Source of the DNA: Kribbella sp. NBC_01245
GTDB taxonomy: Bacteria > Actinomycetota > Actinomycetes > Propionibacteriales > Kribbellaceae
Assembly (NCBI RefSeq): GCF_036226525.1
Contig: NZ_CP108487.1
Span: 2,170,001-2,234,000, forward strand
DNA length: 64,000 nt
Reading direction: 5' to 3'
Shown: positions 41,951-50,763 of the stretch, piece by piece
Layout: every line of letters begins with the position of its first letter
Position numbering within the stretch: position 1 is the first letter of the stretch
Program-made: the position numbers and the translations under genes
Notes under the pieces: generated by a model
Seen by the model: only the letters and a program-made list of their open reading frames with translations
Databases searched by the model: none
What the model was told of the DNA's origin: nothing

Positions 41951-44900
41951 GAGTAGGGACACCCGTCTACGTCACTCGCATAGAGATAGCTGCCCCAGTA
42001 GAGGTTGGCCTCTTGCTCGAATCTGTTGTCCTCGTCCACGCCGGCTCGCCAGTAGTCGAAAGCGAACTTTGCCGCGTTGTCGTAGCGGGCGTACTGCACG
42101 GAGTGAATCGCCTCGTGCTCCATCAAGTGGGGACCGTAACCCCGCCCGTAACTGGCGCCTTGTCTGCCGGCGAGCTGAGCCGACTCCGTGGCCTCGCACC
42201 TGAGCTTCTTCCGGAGGTCCGACTCGCTGTGCGGGTAGTAGAGATAGTCCCCCAAGGTCATCGGCCTGCCCGCGGCGGGCGAGTACCAGAAGCAGACCGT
42301 CTGCGATACGCCGTTACGGCAGTCGAGGTTCTTCCACAAGATGGTCGCGATCGCGGAGCTATTCGAACCGTTGTCCCGGTTCTTCTGCCGCCGCGGAGCC
42401 GCAGACCGCCAGTTGAACGTCGTGGCGTGCAGGTTGTGCTCCGATCTCGGTCCCTCACCTCTGACGTTGATGTGCGCGATCGACACGTCGTAGTAGTGAT
42501 TCTCCGCGAGGACCAGCTTGGCTCTCCTGGAGCTGGTGCCAAGAACCACGCGACGAGTCGGCCCCTGCAGCGTCAGATCCCGGTAGTAGACGGCAGTGCT
42601 CCATTGCTCGAGGAACGGGATATTCCAACCGACCTCCAAGGTGCCGGCATTGAACTCGTTGAAGCTCGAGACCTCGGCTCTGGGCGGCAAGGGAGGCAAC
42701 GGTCGCGCTGACCTCACCACGGATGGCGCGGAGTCGCCTGCCAGGTTGGTTGACCGGACCCGGAACTCGTAGGTCTTGCCGTTGACCAACCAGGTGATCG
42801 TCCATGCCGTGATGCCGTTGCCGATCGGGTACTTCAACCGGGTCCAGCCTCCACCCGCCAACCGGTACTCCACCCAGTAGAAGACGCCTGGCGTCACACT
42901 GGCCGGCCAGTCGAGCGACACCTGCGAGTTCCCCGCCACCGCCGTCAAGTTGGCAGGCGCCACCGGGAGCGGCGGCATCGGGCGAGCCGTGTCACTCGGC
43001 GACCACGCGGAAACGCCCGCGAGGTTCGCCGCACGCACCTGGAACTCGTACGTCGTACCGTTCGACAGCCACGTCACCGTCAGCCAGGTCTGGTCGACGA
43101 TCGGGTAGGCCATCTGCTTCCAGGTCCCACCGGCCGCGCGATACCGGACTTCGTAGTACACGCTCGGCGTCGTACTGGCGGGCCAGTCCAGGTAGACCGA
43201 CGCGTCCCGCGGTGACGCCACGATCGAGGTAGGTGCCTTGGGCAACGGCGGCAGCGGTCGCGCGGAGGCTACGTTCGATGCCGCGCTGTCGCCGACCGCG
43301 TTGGAGGCGGTCACCTTGAACTCGTACGTGTGCCCGTTCATCAGGTAGCCCGCCGTGATGGCGAGCCCGTTGACCGGCGTTGGCAGCCGCTGCCAGGACT
43401 GACCGTTGGTGCGGTCACGCTGGTAGACGTTGTACAGCACGCCCGACGTACTGCTCGCGCCCCACGCCAACCGCACCTGGCCATCCCCGGCAGTCGCGGT
43501 CAGACCGGTCGGCGCGCCGGGCAGACCGCCGTACGACGTGGCGCTGGCGATGGCCGAGCGTGCTCCCTCACCGCCCTGGTTCTCGGCGCTGACCTGGAAC
43601 TCGTATTTGTGGCCCGCCTTCATCAGGCCCAGGTTCGCCGACGTGTCGTCGGTCGGCAGGCTGCTCTTCGCAAACGCCTCTCCCGCCGTGACGTCGCGTC
43701 GGTAGATCCAGTAGTAGACGCCCGTCGGGCCGTCCCAGTCGAGGTTGATGACGGCGTTGCCCATCGCCCGTGCACGCAGATTCGTCGGCGCTGCGGGTTT
43801 GGCGTACGTCGAGGTGGCGGCGAACGTGACACTAGAGGGACCGTCGCCGGACATGTTGTTCGCGACGATGCGGAACTCGTAGCGATGGCCGTGCTTGAGC
43901 AGCTCGGCATCCCACGTCGTCTTGTCGGTCGGCCATTCCAGCTTGCGCATGGCCTCGCCGGCGGTGGCGTCGCGCATCCAGATCCAGTAGAAGACCGAAG
44001 GCTGCGCCGTCCAGTTGAGCCGGATCCCGCCGTCCGTCTGCGGGGTCGCGCTGACGCCGGTGACGACGGCCGGTTTCGGCGGCATTGGTCGAGCCGTCAC
44101 GGCCGCGCTCTGCGGTCCGACGCCCGCGTCGGCAATCGCCGCGATCTTGAACTCGTACGTGTGGCCGTTGCTGAGGAAGCCCGCGGTCATCGTCGTACCG
44201 GACGAGATCGGCAGCGGCAGTTGGGTGAACGTCGCGTCCTCTTCGGTGACGTCGCGCTGGTAGATCCAGTACCAGACGTCCTCGCCCGCGCTGTTCCAAT
44301 TGAGTACGACCTTGCCGTCGCCCGGGGTCGCGGTCAGACCGGTCACACCAGGCGTCGGCGGGTACTTCGCTACCGCGCTGACGACGTTGCTGTCCTCGGA
44401 CTCACCCGCGTTGGTGTAGCTGGTGACCTTGAACTCGTAGTTGTGGCCGTCGACGAGATAACCCGCGTTCATCGTCGTACCGGACGAGATCGGCAGGGAC
44501 AACTTGCTGAACTCGGGGTCCTCGGCCGTCACGTCACGCTGGTAGACCCAGTACCAAGGGCCAGTGCCGACGCTGTCCCAGCTGAGCTTGATCTGACCGT
44601 TCGCCAACGCCGTCGCGGTCAGACCTGTCGGCTTGGGCGGCGGCAAGGCATGCGGTGTCGCCTGGGCCAACGCCGAGGGCGCGGACGATCCACCGGCCGC
44701 GATCGTCTGCACCCGGAACTCGTAGAGATCGCCATCGGTCAACTCGCTGACCTTAAACGAGTTGACCGTGCCGCCGACCGTGGTCGCGAGCGAGAACTCC
44801 TCGTCCTCCTGGGTGACGTTGCGGAAGGTGACCTCGTAGTTCCACGCATTCGGCACGCCATGCCAGGCGACGACGACATCGCCGTTCCCGTCAGGCGTGG

Positions 44901-46323
44901 CCGTCACCGCCGTGGGTGCGTCGGGCGGATCCAGTACGACCGTGACGGGGATCGTTGCCGACGGCAAGCTTTCGCCGTCGGGGTCGACCGCGACGACCTT
45001 GAACTGGTACTCCTCGCCCGAGCGCAGCCCGCTGACCGTGTGCGCCGGGGTCGTGAGCACGGTCTGGTCCTGGTGGAAGTGGGTCTGACCACCGGTCACG
45101 TTGCGCTGATACACCCGGTACGACGCCGCGCCCGCGACCGCCTGCCAAGTGAGTTTGACCGAGCCATCCAGTTGGGGCGCAGCGGTCAGACCGGTCGGCG
45201 CAGCGGGCAGAGTCGACGGATCGGGCACGGGCCGCGGCCACGCCACCTCGATGAACCTCGGCCGGTAGATCCGCGCGTCGGCGTAGTTGGCGTCGCCGTC
45301 GAGCGTGTTCACGTTGTACGACACCAGCAGCTTGCCGGACGTGGCCAACTGCGGATGCACGTGGGCGTCGTACACGATGTTGGACGAGCCGGGCACCATC
45401 TCGGGCGCCTGCACCAAGGTGGTGGGCTCAGCGAACGGGCCGGTCGGGTTGGTCGCGGGATAGGCCACGATGCCCGGGTGGAAGATCGCGTTCGCCTGTT
45501 GCGTCACCAGGACGAACCCGCCGGCGACCTTCTGGACGCCGAAGGCTGTGCCGACGCCGCTGAGGAGTCGCTTCGACTCGGCTTCGTCGGTCACCCAGGT
45601 CGTCCCGTTCCAGTACTGCCACGGCTGCGTGAGATCGGCCGACGTCTTCGCGACGTGCGCATAACGCGAGCCCGCGGTGGTGTACTCCGAGCCATAGACG
45701 TACGTCGTCGCGCCGTCCTCCAACAACTCCGCACCCCACGCGATCTTCGGCGTGCCCGGCACCGGCGTCACCGACTCCAACGCAAGCGTCGTCGCGTCGA
45801 ACGTCGCCACCACGCTGCTCTTGAGGACGAAGTCGAGATTGCCCTGACCGGAACGCGCGTACCGGCCGTAGATGGCACGCAACTTGCCGCCGCTTACCGT
45901 GCCGTCCTGGACCCAGTAGAACTCGCCCTCTGCAGGCGGCGGCATGACGGCCTGCGGCGCGGTCGTCGTACCGCCCATGATCGTGTCGGTCAGACCGGCC
46001 GACGTCTGGATGACGATCGAGTTGTTGATCATCGGCGTGGTCTTCGGCCGGCTGTGGTCGGCGTTGACCGGGCCGATGTAGGAGTCGGAGAAGAGCCACG
46101 CGACGCGTCCATCCGGCAGCGTGACCGAGGCCGTGCCGTCAGCGCCGCTCCATTCGCCGGACGTATCGCCGTACGTGTTGAAGGCGGTGTTGAGCGCCGC
46201 CGCCGTCTGCGGGCCAACGGGCGTCGCGGCGGTCGCGCTCTGCTGGACCGCTAGGAGGCTCGCCACAATCGCGATGATCGCGGCCAATCCGGTCAAGGTT
46301 TTCTTCTTGCGGTGTGCGCCCAT
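41944..46323 (-). CDS. Secreted propeller/10xFN3 protein with C-terminal HExxH metallopeptidase-like domain
   Basis: A 1459-residue paralogue of the FN3-CHAP protein. Signal peptide (KKKTLTGLAAIIAIVASLLA), propeller-like domain to about residue 375 (WLFSDSYIGPVNADH, GEFYWVQDGT, KIAWGAELLEDGA, RIYRPRFIEVAWP) and ten FN3 repeats with YQRDVT strands match the other protein in order and number. The C-terminal about 150 residues are unrelated: they contain EHEAIHSVQYARY at about 1402-1414 and, about 30 residues on, FEQEANLYW, the pattern of a gluzincin zinc site like DUF4157-type peptidases. Four Cys lie in this domain. The FN3 Cys-Cys pairs of the paralogue are absent. The gene is translationally coupled to the GH92 mannosidase. 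Protease, toxin-like effector or adhesin are all possible. Confidence 0.85.
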   Translation of the reverse strand: MGAHRKKKTLTGLAAIIAIVASLLAVQQSATAATPVGPQTAAALNTAFNTYGDTSGEWSGADGTASVTLPDGRVAWLFSDSYIGPVNADHSRPKTTPMINNSIVIQTSAGLTDTIMGGTTTAPQAVMPPPAEGEFYWVQDGTVSGGKLRAIYGRYARSGQGNLDFVLKSSVVATFDATTLALESVTPVPGTPKIAWGAELLEDGATTYVYGSEYTTAGSRYAHVAKTSADLTQPWQYWNGTTWVTDEAESKRLLSGVGTAFGVQKVAGGFVLVTQQANAIFHPGIVAYPATNPTGPFAEPTTLVQAPEMVPGSSNIVYDAHVHPQLATSGKLLVSYNVNTLDGDANYADARIYRPRFIEVAWPRPVPDPSTLPAAPTGLTAAPQLDGSVKLTWQAVAGAASYRVYQRNVTGGQTHFHQDQTVLTTPAHTVSGLRSGEEYQFKVVAVDPDGESLPSATIPVTVVLDPPDAPTAVTATPDGNGDVVVAWHGVPNAWNYEVTFRNVTQEDEEFSLATTVGGTVNSFKVSELTDGDLYEFRVQTIAAGGSSAPSALAQATPHALPPPKPTGLTATALANGQIKLSWDSVGTGPWYWVYQRDVTAEDPEFSKLSLPISSGTTMNAGYLVDGHNYEFKVTSYTNAGESEDSNVVSAVAKYPPTPGVTGLTATPGDGKVVLNWNSAGEDVWYWIYQRDVTEEDATFTQLPLPISSGTTMTAGFLSNGHTYEFKIAAIADAGVGPQSAAVTARPMPPKPAVVTGVSATPQTDGGIRLNWTAQPSVFYWIWMRDATAGEAMRKLEWPTDKTTWDAELLKHGHRYEFRIVANNMSGDGPSSVTFAATSTYAKPAAPTNLRARAMGNAVINLDWDGPTGVYYWIYRRDVTAGEAFAKSSLPTDDTSANLGLMKAGHKYEFQVSAENQGGEGARSAIASATSYGGLPGAPTGLTATAGDGQVRLAWGASSTSGVLYNVYQRDRTNGQSWQRLPTPVNGLAITAGYLMNGHTYEFKVTASNAVGDSAASNVASARPLPPLPKAPTSIVASPRDASVYLDWPASTTPSVYYEVRYRAAGGTWKQMAYPIVDQTWLTVTWLSNGTTYEFQVRAANLAGVSAWSPSDTARPMPPLPVAPANLTAVAGNSQVSLDWPASVTPGVFYWVEYRLAGGGWTRLKYPIGNGITAWTITWLVNGKTYEFRVRSTNLAGDSAPSVVRSARPLPPLPPRAEVSSFNEFNAGTLEVGWNIPFLEQWSTAVYYRDLTLQGPTRRVVLGTSSRRAKLVLAENHYYDVSIAHINVRGEGPRSEHNLHATTFNWRSAAPRRQKNRDNGSNSSAIATILWKNLDCRNGVSQTVCFWYSPAAGRPMTLGDYLYYPHSESDLRKKLRCEATESAQLAGRQGASYGRGYGPHLMEHEAIHSVQYARYDNAAKFAFDYWRAGVDEDNRFEQEANLYWGSYLYASDVDGCPYSW

Positions 46324-46338
46324 TGGTCCCCACCCTCA

Positions 46339-46386
46339 CTAGTTGTGGCCTGAAGGTAAGGCTCGGAAAATGCCCGTCACAACTAG
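46339..46386. promoter_or_regulatory. Nine-base inverted repeat upstream of the FN3-metallopeptidase gene
   Basis: CTAGTTGTG at 46339-46347 and CACAACTAG at 46378-46386 are exact inverse complements, 39 bases apart centre to centre, in the gap between the FN3-HExxH gene and the divergent Nudix gene. The spacing suits a looping regulator or two half-sites. Confidence 0.4.
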
Positions 46387-46459
46387 GAGTTCCTGCAATC
46401 GTGGGCTCTTGACGGCCTGGCTCGTCAGGCCTTACAAGCGGTGGAATAGGGTCGGTTGC

Positions 46460-46936
46460 ATGCCAACCCCTGACTTCATCCTGGCGCTGCGCGAGAAGAT
46501 CGGGCACGACCTGCTATGGCTTCCCGGCGTCACCGGCGTCGTGTTCGATGACGACGGTCGCGTGCTGCTCGCGCGACGCGTGACCACCGGCCGTTGGGGT
46601 CTCGTCGCCGGCATTCTCGAGCCCGGTGAGCAGCCTGCCGTCGGCCTGATCCGCGAGATCCTCGAGGAGACCGGTGTCGAGGCGCGCGTCGAAAGCCTGG
46701 TGGCGATCGAGACCCTGAAGCCGTCGGCCTACCCCAATGGCGACAAGGTCCAGTACCTCGATCTCACCTTCCGCTGCCGCGCCATCGCCGGCGAGGCTCG
46801 CGTGAACGACGACGAGTCCCTCGAAGTCGGCTGGTTCGCGCCCGACGCCCTCCCCGACATCCCCGCGCGCGAGCTCCACAACGTCAAGGAAGCCCTGCGC
46901 AACAGCCCCATCCCGACTTTCAAAACCGCAAGCTAG
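46460..46936 (+). CDS. Nudix hydrolase
   Basis: A 158-residue cytoplasmic Nudix pyrophosphohydrolase. The Nudix box is complete: Gly at the start of GILEPGEQ, then REILEETGVEA with the metal-binding Glu residues. The fold begins with GVTGVVFDDDGRVLLARR and ends with the SLEVGWFAPDALPDI segment found in NADH or dNTP-type members. Substrate is not predictable. ATG at 46460 is used; a longer frame from 46343 covers the divergent promoter region and is unlikely. The stop codon shares bases with the stop of the convergent gene at 46933. Confidence 0.9.
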   Translation: MPTPDFILALREKIGHDLLWLPGVTGVVFDDDGRVLLARRVTTGRWGLVAGILEPGEQPAVGLIREILEETGVEARVESLVAIETLKPSAYPNGDKVQYLDLTFRCRAIAGEARVNDDESLEVGWFAPDALPDIPARELHNVKEALRNSPIPTFKTAS

Positions 46937-47466
46937 GCGTAGGTGATGGCCAGGAAGATCGTGGTGAGGGCGACGGCCAGGCCTGCGACGCCGATGATGA
47001 TGCCGACCTTTTGCGCGCGGTCGAGGCGTTGGACCCAGCCGAGCCGGCGGGCGGCGTTGGTGATGAGGCGGCGGGCCTCCTCCGAGGAGAAGGTGTAGTC
47101 GGTCTGGACGTCGCGGACCGCGGAGGCCGGGGTGAACGTCAAGTTCACCACTCGGCCCGCGCGGTGCTTGATGCGAATTCCCAAGCGTGGTTCGAGCCCA
47201 GCCGCCGCGCCGACGGCCCAGTCGACCTCATACGCCTCGTCGGTCACCCGGTAAAGCCGGCTCGACCGCTTGAGCGCGACGTGCTGGACGAACGTGTGGC
47301 GCAAGCCCTGCCGCTGGTACAACGACCACCAGCGGGCATCGGTCAGGTTCAGCGCGACGTCGAACCCGGCTCGCGTCGGCCTCACGACGTACGGCGAATC
47401 GACCAGCGAAGCCTCGACCGCGGCCATCAACTCGACCGCGACCTCCTGCCCCACGGCGTCTCCCAC
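46933..47466 (-). CDS. Small tail-anchored protein of unknown function
   Basis: A 177-residue protein that I do not recognise. Residues 1-145 look soluble and contain alternating hydrophobic strands (YVVRPTRAGFDVALNLTDAR, GIRIKHRAGRVVNLTF), and a single membrane helix ends the protein (VGIIIGVAGLAVALTTIFLA), suggesting a C-terminal anchor with the bulk in the cytoplasm. It begins with GTG at 47466, 56 bases after polA ends on the same strand, so it may be co-transcribed with polA. No enzyme motif is visible. Confidence 0.7.
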   Translation of the reverse strand: MGDAVGQEVAVELMAAVEASLVDSPYVVRPTRAGFDVALNLTDARWWSLYQRQGLRHTFVQHVALKRSSRLYRVTDEAYEVDWAVGAAAGLEPRLGIRIKHRAGRVVNLTFTPASAVRDVQTDYTFSSEEARRLITNAARRLGWVQRLDRAQKVGIIIGVAGLAVALTTIFLAITYA

Positions 47467-47522
47467 TTTGCCGTGCGGCTTTGGCGCCTGCTTCCGCGCC
47501 TGCTGTGGACGCCGTGGGCCGG

Positions 47523-50255
47523 TCAGTGGGCGGCCTCGTGCCAGGAGCGGCCGACGCCGACGGAGACGTCGAGCGGGACGGCCATGTCGACGGCGGCACC
47601 CATGTCGCGACGGACCAGCTCTTCCAGGGCTTCGCGCTCACCGGGGGCGATCTCGAAGACCAGTTCGTCGTGGACCTGGAGCAGCATTCGCGACTTGAGC
47701 CCGGACGAGCGCAGCGAGGCGTCGACCTTGAGCATGGCCATCTTGATCACGTCGGCGGCGGAGCCCTGGATCGGCGCGTTCAACGCCATCCGCTCGGCCA
47801 TCTCGCGGCGCTGGCGGTTCTCGCTGGTGAGGTCCGGCAGGTAGCGGCGACGGCCGAGAATGGTCTCGGTGTAACCCGTCTTGCTGGCGTCGATGACGAT
47901 GCTGCGCAGGTAGTCCCGGACGCCACCGAAACGCTCGAAGTACTCGTCCATCAGGCCCTTGGCCTCGTCCACGCCGATCTTCAGCTGCTGACTCAACCCG
48001 TACGCCGAAAGCCCATACGCGAGGCCGTAGTTCATCGCCTTGATCTTGGCGCGCATCTCGCCGGTGACCTCGGCCGGCTCGACCGAGAAGACCCGCGCGG
48101 CCGTGACCGAGTGGAAGTCCTCGCCGGAGTTGAACGCCGCGATCAGGCCCTCGTCAGCCGAGACGTGCGCCATGATCCGCATCTCGATCTGGCTGTAGTC
48201 GGCGCTCATCAGGCCCTCGTACCCCTCGCCCACGATGAAGGCCTCGCGAATCCGGCGCCCCTCCTCGGTGCGAATCGGGATGTTCTGCAAGTTCGGATCG
48301 GTGGAGCTCAACCGGCCGGTGGCGGCGATCGTCTGGTTGAACGTCGTGTGGATCCGCGCGTCACTCGCGCTGATCGTCTTCAGCAGGCCCTCGACCGTCT
48401 GCCGCAGCCGGGACGCGTCGCGATGGGCCAGCAGGTACGCCAGGAAGGGGTGCTCGGTCTTCTCGAAGAGGGACTGCAGCGAGTCGGCATCCGTGGTGTA
48501 ACCGGTTTTCGTGCGCTTGGTCTTCGGCATGCCGAGCTCGTCGAACAGCACCACCTGCAGCTGCTTCGGCGAACCGAGGTTGATCTCCTTGCCGATCACC
48601 TCATACGCCGAAGTAGCGGCCTCCTTCACGCCGGTGGCGAAGCGCTGCTCGAGCTGCTCCAGATACGCCCGATCGACGAAGATCCCGTCGCGCTCCATCG
48701 CCGCGATGACGTCGATCAACGGCAGCTCGACGTCGGACAGCAGCGTCGTACCCGCCTGCTTCTCGATCTCGGCGTCGAGCGTGTCGGCCAGATCGGCGAT
48801 CGCGCGGGCGCGCAGCATCGTCGCATCCGCGGCGGGACCGCCCTCGATGTCGTCGAAGCTCAGCTGCCCGTTCTCCGCTTCCTCGGCGCGGAGCTCGCGC
48901 TTGAGGTAGCGCACGGTCAGGTCGGCCAAGTCGTACGACCGCTGATCCGGGCGGACCAGGTACGCGCTGAGCTGCGTGTCGGACGTGAGCCCACCCAACG
49001 TCCAGCCGCGCTCGAGGAACGCCAGCAGCGGACCCTTCGCGTCGTGCAACGCCTTCGGCTGGTCGGCATCGGCCAGCCACGAACGCCAGGCGTCGTCGTC
49101 CTCCGGGGTCAACGCGCCCGGGTCGAACCAGGCGGCCGCACCGCTGACCGTGGCCAGCGCGATCCCGGTCACCTCGCCGGTGCCGCGGCCCCAGTTGCCC
49201 TGCACGGCGACACCGGTCCGGGCGCCGGTCGAGACGTGCTCCTTCAACCAGGCGGCGACTTCACCGGCGGAAAGCTGCGTGCCATCCAGGTCGAAGCCGT
49301 CCTCGATCGTCTCGTCGACCTCCTCGTGCTCGGCGACGAGGCGCTCGCGCAGCACCCGGAACTCGAGGCCGTCGAAGAGCGTGTGCACCTTCTCCCGGTC
49401 CCAGGGGTGGCGGACCAGGTCGTCGACCGTGACGTCGAGCGTGAGATCGCGGACCAGCTCGTTGATCTGCCGGTTCCGGATGACGTCGGCCAGGTGCTCG
49501 CGCAGCGACTCCCCCGCCTTGCCCTTGATCTCGTTGACCCGGTCGATCAGGTCGTTCAGCGAGCCGAACTGGTTCAGCCACTTGGCCGCCGTCTTCGGAC
49601 CGACACCGGGCACACCGGGCAGGTTGTCGCTCTGCTCACCGACGAGGGCCGCGAGATCGGAGTAGCGGTTCGGTGGGACGCCGTACTTCTCCTCGACGGC
49701 GGCCGGGTCCATCCGGGCGATCTCGGAGACACCACGCTTCGGATAGAGCACGGTGATGTTCTCGTTGATCAGCTGGAACGCATCGCGGTCACCGGAGCTG
49801 ATCAGCACCTCGAACCCCAGGTCCGACGCCTGGGTGGCCAGGGTCGCGAGGACGTCGTCGGCCTCCCAGCCGTCGATCTCGGTGGTCGGGATGCGCAGCG
49901 CCTCCAGCACCTCCTTGACCAGCGAGACCTGACCCTTGAACTCGTCCGGGGACTTGCTGCGGCCGGCCTTGTACTCCGCATACTGCTCGGAGCGGAAGGT
50001 CTGGCGGGAGACGTCGAACGCCACGCAGATATGCGTCGGCTTCTCGTCGCGCAACATGTTGATCAGCATCGAGGTGAAGCCATACACCGCGTTGGTGTGC
50101 TGACCGGTGCTGGTGGAGAAGTTCTCCACTGGCAGCGCGAAGAAAGCCCGGTAGGCGAGCGAGTGCCCATCCAGCAGCAGGATCCGCGGTCGGCCGCCGT
50201 CGGCGCCGGTCGCTGGGTCCTTGGTCACGGTCGAAGTGTTGGAGTCTGCAGCCAC
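47523..50255 (-). CDS. polA: DNA polymerase I
   Basis: DNA polymerase I, about 910 residues. The N-terminal 5'-3' exonuclease (residues about 20-310) begins RILLLDGHSLAYRAFFALP and has the helix-hairpin GVPGVGPKTAAKWL. The middle domain (about 330-500) keeps the proofreading fold but lacks its acidic triad, as in other actinobacteria. The polymerase domain (about 530-910) has motif A SADYSQIEMRIMA, motif B RREMAERMALNAPIQG and motif C QVHDELVFE. GTG at 50255 is the start: it lies seven bases after the -10 of a damage-type promoter, implying a leaderless message, the same geometry as uvrB. Frames reaching further upstream cross into that promoter. Confidence 0.96.
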   Translation of the reverse strand: MAADSNTSTVTKDPATGADGGRPRILLLDGHSLAYRAFFALPVENFSTSTGQHTNAVYGFTSMLINMLRDEKPTHICVAFDVSRQTFRSEQYAEYKAGRSKSPDEFKGQVSLVKEVLEALRIPTTEIDGWEADDVLATLATQASDLGFEVLISSGDRDAFQLINENITVLYPKRGVSEIARMDPAAVEEKYGVPPNRYSDLAALVGEQSDNLPGVPGVGPKTAAKWLNQFGSLNDLIDRVNEIKGKAGESLREHLADVIRNRQINELVRDLTLDVTVDDLVRHPWDREKVHTLFDGLEFRVLRERLVAEHEEVDETIEDGFDLDGTQLSAGEVAAWLKEHVSTGARTGVAVQGNWGRGTGEVTGIALATVSGAAAWFDPGALTPEDDDAWRSWLADADQPKALHDAKGPLLAFLERGWTLGGLTSDTQLSAYLVRPDQRSYDLADLTVRYLKRELRAEEAENGQLSFDDIEGGPAADATMLRARAIADLADTLDAEIEKQAGTTLLSDVELPLIDVIAAMERDGIFVDRAYLEQLEQRFATGVKEAATSAYEVIGKEINLGSPKQLQVVLFDELGMPKTKRTKTGYTTDADSLQSLFEKTEHPFLAYLLAHRDASRLRQTVEGLLKTISASDARIHTTFNQTIAATGRLSSTDPNLQNIPIRTEEGRRIREAFIVGEGYEGLMSADYSQIEMRIMAHVSADEGLIAAFNSGEDFHSVTAARVFSVEPAEVTGEMRAKIKAMNYGLAYGLSAYGLSQQLKIGVDEAKGLMDEYFERFGGVRDYLRSIVIDASKTGYTETILGRRRYLPDLTSENRQRREMAERMALNAPIQGSAADVIKMAMLKVDASLRSSGLKSRMLLQVHDELVFEIAPGEREALEELVRRDMGAAVDMAVPLDVSVGVGRSWHEAAH

Positions 50256-50262
50256 GAGAAAG

Positions 50263-50285
50263 AGCCTAGTGCTAACCACCGACAG
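50263..50285 (-). promoter_or_regulatory. PafBC-type DNA-damage promoter of polA
   Basis: Minus strand CTGTCGGTG, eight bases, TAGGCT, then seven bases to the GTG start. Same match to TTGTCRGTG-N8-TAnnnT as upstream of uvrB. The other strand of this gap carries TTGACC-N18-TGTACT, a candidate promoter for the thioesterase. Confidence 0.75.
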
Positions 50286-50349
50286 TTTTGACCAGCGCCT
50301 GGCGGCTTGTCTGTACTCTTCGGTAGGAGCCGTCGATGGAGGGAAAGAA

Positions 50350-50760
50350 GTGAGCGAGATCGAGATCAGCGAGCAGATGTTCAAGGGCGCGCTCACGGAC
50401 AAGCTGGGTATCGAGATCCTCGAGGCGACCCCGCAGCGGCTGGTCGGCACCATGCCGGTCAAGGGAAACGAGCAACCCTTCGGCCTACTGCACGGCGGCG
50501 CGTCCTGCGTGCTGGCCGAGAGCCTCGGCTCCATCGGCTCGGTGCTGCACGGCGCCCCGATGGGCAAGGTCGCCGTGGGCGTCGACATCAACGCGACCCA
50601 CCACCGCGCCGCCCGCGACGGCGTCGTCACCGCTGTCGCGACCGCGATCTACCTCGGCCGTACGACTACGACGTACGACGTGGTCATCACCGACGAGCGG
50701 GACAAGCGGATCTGCACTGCCCGGATCACGTGCCAGCTGATCCAGGCCCCGCCAAGCTGA
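50350..50760 (+). CDS. PaaI-type hotdog-fold thioesterase
   Basis: A 136-residue acyl-CoA thioesterase of the PaaI/YdiI hotdog family. The helix motif is PFGLLHGGASCVLAESLGS, with the catalytic Asn/Gly-Gly region at HGG, followed by the strand AVGVDINATHHRAA. Such enzymes hydrolyse aryl- or acyl-CoA, for example DHNA-CoA in menaquinone synthesis or phenylacetyl-CoA intermediates; which applies here is unknown. GTG at 50350 is preceded by GGAGGG at six bases, which decides the start over frames that run through the polA promoter. It is divergent from polA and convergent with a GNAT gene. Confidence 0.9.
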   Translation: MSEIEISEQMFKGALTDKLGIEILEATPQRLVGTMPVKGNEQPFGLLHGGASCVLAESLGSIGSVLHGAPMGKVAVGVDINATHHRAARDGVVTAVATAIYLGRTTTTYDVVITDERDKRICTARITCQLIQAPPS

Positions 50761-50763
50761 CGG

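Noticed and set aside
43330..46254. 974-codon frame antisense to the FN3-HExxH gene
   Set aside because: Composition is Arg/Val/Gly low complexity and periodic because the FN3 gene is repetitive; no start signals and no recognisable domain.
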